From: an uncultured Acidobacteriota bacterium
GTDB taxonomy: Bacteria > Acidobacteriota > Thermoanaerobaculia > Gp7-AA8
NCBI GenBank assembly: GCA_946887105.1
Contig: CAMPKJ010000312.1
Span: forward strand, 1-5,389
Reading direction: 5' to 3'
DNA length: 5,389 nucleotides
Shown: positions 1 to 4,786 of the stretch, one piece after another
How positions within the stretch are numbered: the stretch's first letter is position 1
Layout: every line of letters begins with the position of its first letter
Translations under genes and position numbers: made by a program
Notes under the pieces: generated by a model
What the model saw: the letters and a program-made list of their open reading frames with translations, nothing else
The model's database searches: none
Told to the model about the DNA's origin: nothing

Positions 1-2
1 AT

Positions 3-263
3 TCGCTGACGCGTCTCCTGGCCAACATCGCCAACGTGTACGACTGGGGTCTGGCGATGCTGATGCTCGCCGTGGCGTTTTTCTTCGCGCGCCGCGGGCG
101 CATGCTCGCGGCGGCGATCATCGTTCCGATGCTCTTCCTCTACGCCGGGGCGGTCGCGGTGAGTCCGTGGGAGGCCGGCACGATGGACGCGCTCGCGCCA
201 CGCGTGCTCACGCATCTCCTCGGCCCGCTTTTGTTCCTGTTCACGCCCGCCCGAAATCGATGA
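3..263 (+). CDS. C-terminal fragment of an integral membrane protein (partial, 5' end outside window)
   Basis: The reading frame is open from the left edge to a TGA at 261-263, giving 86 visible residues. A GTG at 36 could be a start but has no Shine-Dalgarno sequence and the frame continues upstream, so this is most likely the end of a longer gene. Three hydrophobic stretches are visible: about residues 15-29 (rich in Leu, Met, Ala, Phe), 34-53 and 66-80. The first two are joined by a short basic turn (ARRGR), which suggests a cytoplasmic loop by the positive-inside rule. The protein ends in a short basic tail (ARNR). I do not recognise a family; multi-spanning glycosyltransferases and transporters can end this way, but nothing specific supports either. 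Its last 23 bp overlap the 3' end of the convergent RNB nuclease gene. Confidence 0.6.
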   Translation, partial: SLTRLLANIANVYDWGLAMLMLAVAFFFARRGRMLAAAIIVPMLFLYAGAVAVSPWEAGTMDALAPRVLTHLLGPLLFLFTPARNR

Positions 264-1701
264 ATCCGCGCTCGACGTCCACGCCGAGGAGCTTCACCTT
301 CACGCGATCGCCGATATCCAGACCGTCCCATCCCCGCACCACTTTTCCCTCGGTCGGCGGGTGGAAGATGCGCACCCAGGTCCCCTTCTGCGACGCGCCG
401 GTGACGATGCCGTCGAAACGATCGCCAACGCGGTCCCGCAGCATGTACGCGGCGGCGGCCTTACGCACCTGCCGCTCCACCTTGTTCGCCGCATCCTCCT
501 GCGTCGTGCAGTGCTCGGCGAGTTGCGCGAGCTCATCGACGTCGTACGGCTGCGGCTTGCCCGCGAGCGCCGCCTTCACCAGCCGGTGCGTGATGAGATC
601 GGGATAGCGGCGGTTCGGCGCGGTCGAGTGCGTGTAGTCCTTCACCGCCAGACCGAAGTGTCCGATCGGCTTGTCGCTCGGCTCTTCGACGACGTATTCG
701 CCCGCACCCATCGCCTTCACGATCGACAGCGACAGATCGGGAAAACGCAGCGGATCCGCTTTCTTGCGGCGGCGCAGAAACTCCTCCAGCGCCACCGCGT
801 CCGGATCCGGCGGCAGGCGCTCGCCGGCTTCCTCGGCGATGCGCTCGATGCGATCCCAACGCTCCGGCGAGCGCACCACACGGCGGATGCTGGGGAATCC
901 GTGTTTGGCGAGGAAGCGCGCGGTGGTGCCGTTCGCCGCAATCATGAAGTCTTCGATGAGCAGGCGCGCGTTGTTGCGCTTCGACTGCTGCAGATCCACG
1001 ACCTGCCCGTCGCGGATCACCGGCCGTGCCTCGATGGTCTCCAGGTCGAGCGCGCCGTTCTCGTGCCGGCGGTCGCGCATGCGGTCGGCGGTGCGGTCCT
1101 GCATGCGCAGCGACTCGGCCAGACCTTCCACGCGGCGCATCTTCTCCGGCTGGTCGTCCTCGCCATCGAGCCACGACGCCACGCGGTCGTACGCGAGCTT
1201 CGCTTTGTTGTGCACGAGCGCGCGATACACGCCGCCGTCGGTGGCCGAGCCGTCTTCGTCGACCGTCATCTCGATGACCAGCGCCAGGCGATCTTCGCCT
1301 TCGTTCAGCGAGGTCAGATCGGTCGATAGTTTCTCGGGCAGCATCGAGAAGACTCGCGCGGCCGTGTAGACGGAGGTCGTGTTGTGCCGCGCGTGCAGAT
1401 CGATCGGCGTGCCTTTCTTCACCAGCGCGTCGACATCCGCCACGGCGATGAAGATGCGCACGTTGCCATTGCCGGCATCCTCGGCCCAGGTGAGCTGATC
1501 GAGATCGCGCGAGTCGTCGTTGTCGATCGAGCACCAGCCGAGGTCGCGCATGTCGCGGATGTGCGGGTCGTGCGGATCGGCGGGACCGCGGATCTCCGCG
1601 AGCTGCTTCTTCACGTCCGCATCGAACGCCGGCTTCAATCCCTTGTCGATCATCGCGTCGTGCGCAATCTCGTTGAGCAGCTCTTCGTGCTTGCGATTCA
1701 T
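241..1701 (-). CDS. RNB-domain (RNase II/R family) exoribonuclease with C-terminal S1-like domain
   Basis: Predicted 486-residue processive 3'-to-5' exoribonuclease that would degrade single-stranded RNA to nucleoside monophosphates in the cytoplasm. Seen: the metal-binding motif of the RNB fold at residues 58-70 (SIDNDDSRDLDQL, with D60, D67 and D69), the RNA-channel motif LLIEDFMIAAN at 248-258, and the signature YTHSTAPNRRYPDLITHR at 356-373, the counterpart of YTHFTSPIRRYxDLxxHR. Residues about 428-483 look like an S1-type RNA-binding strand set. Only about 57 residues precede the catalytic motif, so the two N-terminal cold-shock domains of E. coli RNase II/R are missing; short RNB proteins such as Deinococcus DrII also lack that arrangement. 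The fourth acidic position (D210 of E. coli RNase II) is Gln70 here. The ATG at 1701 was chosen because homology begins just after it; upstream ATGs at 1722 and 1731 are in frame, and none has a clear Shine-Dalgarno. The gene starts back to back with the PxpB-PxpC gene. Confidence 0.9.
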   Translation of the reverse strand: MNRKHEELLNEIAHDAMIDKGLKPAFDADVKKQLAEIRGPADPHDPHIRDMRDLGWCSIDNDDSRDLDQLTWAEDAGNGNVRIFIAVADVDALVKKGTPIDLHARHNTTSVYTAARVFSMLPEKLSTDLTSLNEGEDRLALVIEMTVDEDGSATDGGVYRALVHNKAKLAYDRVASWLDGEDDQPEKMRRVEGLAESLRMQDRTADRMRDRRHENGALDLETIEARPVIRDGQVVDLQQSKRNNARLLIEDFMIAANGTTARFLAKHGFPSIRRVVRSPERWDRIERIAEEAGERLPPDPDAVALEEFLRRRKKADPLRFPDLSLSIVKAMGAGEYVVEEPSDKPIGHFGLAVKDYTHSTAPNRRYPDLITHRLVKAALAGKPQPYDVDELAQLAEHCTTQEDAANKVERQVRKAAAAYMLRDRVGDRFDGIVTGASQKGTWVRIFHPPTEGKVVRGWDGLDIGDRVKVKLLGVDVERGFIDFGRA

Positions 1702-1707
1702 GGCTGC

Positions 1708-1713
1708 GGAAGG
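1708..1713 (+). promoter_or_regulatory. Shine-Dalgarno GGAAGG before the PxpB-PxpC gene
   Basis: GGAAGG is the best purine-rich match in the interval between the divergent starts. It sits 7 nt before an ATG at 1721 that is out of frame with the main gene, and 12 nt before the in-frame GTG at 1726. Its spacing therefore fits the ATG better than the start that homology demands; see the finding on this point. Confidence 0.55.
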
Positions 1714-1725
1714 TATCACCATGCG

Positions 1726-2955
1726 GTGCATCGCGTGCCCGCCGGAGACAACGCCGACCTGATCGAGCTGGGCGACGTCAGCGCGGAAGAGCTGCACGCC
1801 GCCGCGGCGCGCGTGCGCGCGGAGCCGGGTGTGTTGGCGTGCATCGTCGGCCACTCATCGTTGTATGTGATTCGCGGCGAGCGTGCGTCTCATGCGCCGG
1901 TTGTTGCGAGGGAGCCGCGCGAGATGCGCGTGCGTGTCGCGTTCGACGGGCCCGATCTGCCGGAGCAGATCTCCATCGAACGGCTTGCGGGCATGCGACT
2001 GACGGTGCGCTATCTCGGATTTCGCGGAGGGTTCGCGTATCTCGATGGCTGGCCGGACGAGAGGGCGATGCCGCGGCGGCCGACATCGCGGCCGGTTGCG
2101 CGCGGCTCGTTCGCGGTCGCGGGGAACGTGGCCGGCTTCTATCCGATCGACACGCCCGGCGGCTGGAATCTCCTCGGGCATACGGACGCGGATCTCGAGC
2201 ACGCCTTGATCCCGGGCGATGTGCTCGTGATCGAGCCGGTCTCGGAGCTCGGCTGGCCGCCTCCCGCCGTCGCGGTGCCGGCTTCGTTGACCACGGCTGT
2301 CAACCCGCCGGACTGGTCGCGTGTCGAGCGCGGCTTACCACCCGGCGGACCATTCGATGACATCGCCGCCGCGGTTGCGATGAGCGCCGTTCGCGGCGAT
2401 GTCGAGCTGCTCGAGTGCGCGATGGTCGGGCCACGCCTTCGCTTTTCCCGCGATCGCGTGATCGCGTGGTGTACGCCCGATCTCGCCGTGCGCGTCGAAC
2501 ACGTGCATGCGGGAGTGGAGAGGACGTTTGGCAGGATCGAAGGCGGATTGCGCGCGTATCTCGCCATGGGCGACAGCGCGCCTGAAGCGATCAGCGTTCC
2601 GATCGAGGCAAAGCGAGCCGGCGACAGTCACGTCATTCGCGTGCTGCCCGGCCCGCACGACGTCGGACTGCGCGAGATCGAGTGCGAAGTGACGCCGCAG
2701 TTGAACCGCGTCGGCATTCGGTTGCGGCCACTCGGTGAGCTGCGCGCGCGCATCCCGGGCGACTTGCGCTCGATCGGCATGCAGTGCGGGACCGTGCAGC
2801 TCCATCCCGATGGCTCGCTCGTGGCGATGGGGCCGGATCATCCGGTCACCGGCGGCTACCTGCAGCCGATGACCGTGATCACGGGAGAGCGGTGGAAGCT
2901 CGCCCAGCTCGTGCCGGGCGAGCGAGTGAGATTCCTTTACGAGCCGAACGAATAA
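1726..2955 (+). CDS. Fused, shortened PxpB-PxpC (KipI-KipA) protein, 5-oxoprolinase/urea amidolyase family
   Basis: Single 409-residue protein carrying both carboxyltransferase-like halves. In E. coli and Bacillus, PxpB and PxpC work with PxpA to open 5-oxoproline to glutamate using ATP. PxpB half, residues 1-171: PAGDNADLIELGD (5-17), GHSSLYV (42-48, usually GYRSLLV), YLGFRGGFAYLDG (96-108), PGGWNLLG (144-151) and PGDVLVIEP (163-171). PxpC half, about 185-403: PPGGPFDD (205-212), GPRLRF (235-240), GGLRAYLAMGD (273-283), VLPGPHD (306-312), TGGYLQP (375-381) and AQLVPGERVRF (393-403). The two subunits together are usually well over 500 residues, so both halves are trimmed. The PxpC QDLGRPG motif is not recognisable, and the segment after RAYLA is much reduced. 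The GTG at 1726 is the first plausible in-frame start before the PAGD motif; the frame stays open far upstream, but that stretch is antisense to the nuclease gene. No PxpA (LamB/YcsF) gene is in the window. Family assignment is firm; retained 5-oxoprolinase activity is uncertain. Confidence 0.85.
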   Translation: MHRVPAGDNADLIELGDVSAEELHAAAARVRAEPGVLACIVGHSSLYVIRGERASHAPVVAREPREMRVRVAFDGPDLPEQISIERLAGMRLTVRYLGFRGGFAYLDGWPDERAMPRRPTSRPVARGSFAVAGNVAGFYPIDTPGGWNLLGHTDADLEHALIPGDVLVIEPVSELGWPPPAVAVPASLTTAVNPPDWSRVERGLPPGGPFDDIAAAVAMSAVRGDVELLECAMVGPRLRFSRDRVIAWCTPDLAVRVEHVHAGVERTFGRIEGGLRAYLAMGDSAPEAISVPIEAKRAGDSHVIRVLPGPHDVGLREIECEVTPQLNRVGIRLRPLGELRARIPGDLRSIGMQCGTVQLHPDGSLVAMGPDHPVTGGYLQPMTVITGERWKLAQLVPGERVRFLYEPNE

Positions 2956-4001
2956 CCCGGCCGCGCCACGACGCGGAATTCGCGGTTCTTCAGCTCCACT
3001 TCCACCTTCTGGAAGCCCTTCTCACCGCGCGCGTGCGGCGAGCGATAGGTGAGCAGGTAATAGCCGTTGTTCGTGTGCTCGATCTGCTCGAGCGCGGGAT
3101 TGAAGCTGACGTTGAGGCGGAAGTAGCGGCCGCCGGTCGACTCGGAGAGCTCGTCGAGGCGCTGGTGGAAGAGCGGGGCCATGTCCGCATTGCGCTGCAG
3201 TTGCACGCCGTAGACGGTCGTATTCGCGGCGTTCAGCGACTCCAGCGCCGGATCGAGATAGCGGCTCCGGCTGCTGAGCATTTCCGCGAAGACGTGCTCC
3301 TCGCGGTCGGCGATGCCGGGCGAGAACAGCACCAGGTTCTTGCGGGCGCGGATCGAGCGGACGCTGTCGGCGAGAACGTCCAATGCCTCGTAGACCGTGC
3401 CGGTGTCGCCGACGAAGTCGAAGGTCTGCAGGTTGCGCAGGATCGACGGACCGTCGCCGGCCGGCGCCTTCGTGAGGCCGGGGCCGAAGCGCGACACCTC
3501 GTTCAGCGCGCGCGTGAGCTGTTGCTTGTCGTTCGTGAAATCGCTGTAGACCTTCAGGCGCACGTCGTGGCCGACGATGGCGATGCGGTCCATCTCTTTC
3601 ATCTCGTCCTTGATGAACGTCTTCACGGCCTGGCGCGCCAGCGTGAGCTGATCGAAGAGCACGGCCGGGTTGCTCGGCTTGTCGAAGAAGAAGATGAAGT
3701 AGCGGTCCTCGTGGACGCGCTCGACTTTGAACGGCGCCTGCTCTTCACGCTGCTGGAGGAGGCGGCGGTTCGTGAAGTAGTCGACCGAGTCGATGGTCTG
3801 CCGGACGCCGTTCTCTTTGACGATGAAGTCGTCCGGACCGAGCCCGAGAATGTGATTGCCTTTCTTGTCGGTGACGATGACGTCGAGGAGCACCGCGTTG
3901 ACGTCGATCTGTTCGTTGAAGGATTGGGGCTGCTGCTGGGCCAGCGCGGGTACGGTCAGCGCGAGCACCAGGATGGATGCGAGGATGTGCTTGAGGCTCA
4001 T
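2937..4001 (-). CDS. Secreted VWFA-related domain protein (acidobacterial type)
   Basis: 354 residues. Residues 1-21 form a Sec signal peptide: MSLKH, a hydrophobic core (ILASILVLALTV), then PALA before QQQ, with likely cleavage after A21 and no lipobox cysteine. The mature protein begins with the family's hallmark strand IDVNAVLLDVIVTDKKG (32-48) and LGPDDFIVKENGVRQ (54-68). A von Willebrand A-like fold follows: YFIFFFDKPSN (101-111), an amphipathic helix (LARQAVKTFIKDEM, 121-134), DRIAIVGH (138-145), NLVLFSPGI (222-230) and TTVYGVQL (261-268). It ends in a beta module, YYLLTYRSP to RPGYSFGS (314-354). The metal site is degenerate: canonical DxSxS reads D107-K-P-S-N. Its role is unknown, probably protein-protein interaction outside the cytoplasm. 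The ATG at 4001 has no good Shine-Dalgarno; a TTG at 4013, four codons upstream, has GGAG (4022-4025) at 8 nt. The 3' end overlaps the PxpB-PxpC gene by 19 bp. Confidence 0.88.
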   Translation of the reverse strand: MSLKHILASILVLALTVPALAQQQPQSFNEQIDVNAVLLDVIVTDKKGNHILGLGPDDFIVKENGVRQTIDSVDYFTNRRLLQQREEQAPFKVERVHEDRYFIFFFDKPSNPAVLFDQLTLARQAVKTFIKDEMKEMDRIAIVGHDVRLKVYSDFTNDKQQLTRALNEVSRFGPGLTKAPAGDGPSILRNLQTFDFVGDTGTVYEALDVLADSVRSIRARKNLVLFSPGIADREEHVFAEMLSSRSRYLDPALESLNAANTTVYGVQLQRNADMAPLFHQRLDELSESTGGRYFRLNVSFNPALEQIEHTNNGYYLLTYRSPHARGEKGFQKVEVELKNREFRVVARPGYSFGS

Positions 4002-4032
4002 GCAACGTGGCAACGGGGAGTCTCCGGGCGCG

Positions 4033-4067
4033 ATTCCGCCGTTCACAACATCGTGATTTTGCGGAAT
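4033..4067. repeat. Nested inverted repeat upstream of the VWFA-related gene
   Basis: Outer arms ATTCCGC (4033-4039) and GCGGAAT (4061-4067) are perfect reverse complements. Inside them lie TCAC (4043-4046) and GTGA (4053-4056), nearly on the same centre. The element is 32 bp upstream of the ATG of the minus-strand VWFA gene and 25 bp before the -35 box of the rightward tRNA promoter. It could be an operator for a dimeric regulator or a hairpin in the VWFA leader RNA. The sequence shows only the symmetry; the function is inference. Confidence 0.45.
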
Positions 4068-4091
4068 GAACGAGCAGGGTGTGCCGTTAGT

Positions 4092-4120
4092 TTGACCGCT
4101 CGGATCGAAATCACTATCAT
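4092..4120 (+). promoter_or_regulatory. Sigma70-type promoter of the tRNA-Pro gene
   Basis: TTGACC (4092-4097) and TATCAT (4115-4120) each match the -35 and -10 consensus at five of six positions and are separated by exactly 17 nt. Transcription would start near 4127, about 36 nt before the mature tRNA 5' end. The stretch after the -10 box (CCGCGCC) is GC-rich, a discriminator typical of stable-RNA promoters under stringent control in proteobacteria. No other plus-strand gene lies between this promoter and the tRNA. Confidence 0.75.
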
Positions 4121-4129
4121 CCGCGCCTC

Positions 4130-4154
4130 TTTGCCGCGACCTCATCGCGGCGGA
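4130..4154 (+). other. Hairpin in the 5' leader of the tRNA precursor
   Basis: GCCGCGA (4133-4139) pairs perfectly with TCGCGGC (4145-4151) around the loop CCTCA. Two G-T wobbles and one A-T pair extend the stem to 10 bp. It ends 8 nt before the tRNA and would occupy most of the predicted leader, which RNase P removes. It has no T-run after it, so it is not an intrinsic terminator. Confidence 0.45.
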
Positions 4155-4162
4155 AGAACCAT

Positions 4163-4239
4163 CGGGGCATAGCTCAGCCTGGTAGAGCGCACGGTTCGGG
4201 ACCGTGAGGTCGGAGGTTCAAGTCCTCTTGCCCCGACCA
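4163..4239 (+). tRNA. tRNA-Pro, anticodon CGG, CCA encoded
   Basis: 77-nt cloverleaf. The acceptor stem CGGGGCA (4163-4169) pairs with TGCCCCG (4229-4235), followed by discriminator A and genomic CCA (4237-4239). The D stem is GCTC/GAGC. The anticodon arm CACGG-TTCGGGA-CCGTG places CGG at positions 34-36. The T arm is GGAGG-TTCAAGT-CCTCT with a G-T pair at its base, as in E. coli proK. It reads CCG, the proline codon used heavily by the neighbouring genes. It has its own promoter, and only 13 nt separate it from the stop codon of the convergent adenosyltransferase gene, with no intrinsic terminator visible between them. Confidence 0.97.
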
Positions 4240-4252
4240 TCTTTCTTCCTCT

Positions 4253-4786
4253 TCACCTTTTCCAGGGCACATCCTCCACGCCGGCGCGCTGGTTCGCGAA
4301 GCGCGCCGCCACGAAGAGGTAATCCGACAGTCGATTGAGATACGCGATGGTCGAGACCGTGGCCGGCGACTGGTCCTGCAGCGCCACCACCAACCGCTCG
4401 GCGCGGCGGCACACCGTCCGTGCGACGTGCAGATGTGCGGCCGTCGACGAGCCGCCGGGCAGGATGAACGAGGTGAGCGGCGCGAGCTCGCGCTCCATGG
4501 CGTCGATGGCCTGCTCGAGCTCGTCGATGCGCGCCGGTTCGACGCCGGGAAAGCGGCTGGTGCCGGGCGAGGCGAGGTGTGCTCCGACTTCGAACAGATC
4601 GACCTGCACCTGATGCAGGATTGCGTCGACGTCGGCGGGGAGCAGAGTCGTGCGCGCGACGCCGAGGTGCGAGCTCAGCTCGTCGATGGTCCCGTAGGCT
4701 TCGATGCGCGCGTCATTCTTCGCGACGCGCGCACCGCCGAACAGCGAGGTCTGGCCGCGATCGCCGGTGCGTGTGTAGATCTTCAC
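4253..4786 (-). CDS. pduO: PduO-type cob(I)alamin adenosyltransferase
   Basis: 177-residue cytoplasmic enzyme that transfers the adenosyl group of ATP to cob(I)alamin, making adenosylcobalamin, the cofactor of mutases such as methylmalonyl-CoA mutase. Conserved motifs appear in order and at normal length: TRTGDRGQTSLFGGARV (5-21, ATP binding), AYGTIDELSSHLG (30-42), LPGGSSTAAHLHVA (109-122), RTVCRRAER (123-131) and YLNRLSDYLFVAAR (149-162). These identify the PduO/MMAB fold (human MMAB type) rather than the CobA/BtuR or EutT types. The GTG at 4786 begins exactly where family homology begins (VKIYTRTGD), with GAAG at 4794-4797, 7 nt upstream. The start overlaps the stop of the upstream gene in a GTGA tetranucleotide, which suggests translational coupling. 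A 7-bp inverted repeat (4283-4307) lies inside its 3' coding end. The name mmaB would be equally valid. Confidence 0.94.
   Translation of the reverse strand: MKIYTRTGDRGQTSLFGGARVAKNDARIEAYGTIDELSSHLGVARTTLLPADVDAILHQVQVDLFEVGAHLASPGTSRFPGVEPARIDELEQAIDAMERELAPLTSFILPGGSSTAAHLHVARTVCRRAERLVVALQDQSPATVSTIAYLNRLSDYLFVAARFANQRAGVEDVPWKR
4283..4307. repeat. Perfect 7-bp inverted repeat in the 3' end of pduO
   Basis: GGCGCGC (4283-4289) and GCGCGCC (4301-4307) flank an 11-nt spacer that itself contains the palindrome TTCGCGAA (4293-4300). The repeat lies 44 nt past the tRNA and within codons for the last residues of the adenosyltransferase. There is no T-run on either side, so it lacks the form of an intrinsic terminator. 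It could slow or shield RNA 3' ends, but chance in GC-rich coding DNA is the simpler reading. Confidence 0.3.

Noticed and set aside
361..1329. Plus-strand open frame of 322 codons opposite the RNB gene
   Set aside because: Antisense to strongly conserved RNB motifs. Its composition (Arg, His, Val) is typical of a shadow frame and no ribosome site was noted.
1673..1701. Possible plus-strand promoter TTGAGC-17-ATTCAT for the PxpB-PxpC gene
   Set aside because: The spacing is right but the -10 box matches only three of six positions, and it lies in nuclease coding sequence. Too weak to list.
1384..1725. Upstream extension of the PxpB-PxpC frame to an ATG at 1384
   Set aside because: This stretch is antisense to the N-terminal part of the RNB nuclease, and PxpB homology begins only at about 1732.
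1702..1854. Upstream extension of the RNB nuclease to an ATG at 1854
   Set aside because: The extra 51 residues show no RNB-family similarity and lie antisense to the conserved PxpB N-terminus.
2449..2467. CGCGATCGCG palindrome and adjacent tandem GATCGCGT repeat
   Set aside because: Encodes ordinary residues (DRVIAW) of the PxpC half. Short GC-rich palindromes are expected by chance here.
2784..4172. Plus-strand open frame of 462 codons opposite the VWFA-related gene
   Set aside because: It is the antisense shadow of a gene with a clear signal peptide and family motifs. The product is Arg/Val/Glu/His-rich without a domain, and GC-rich codon bias explains the open frame.
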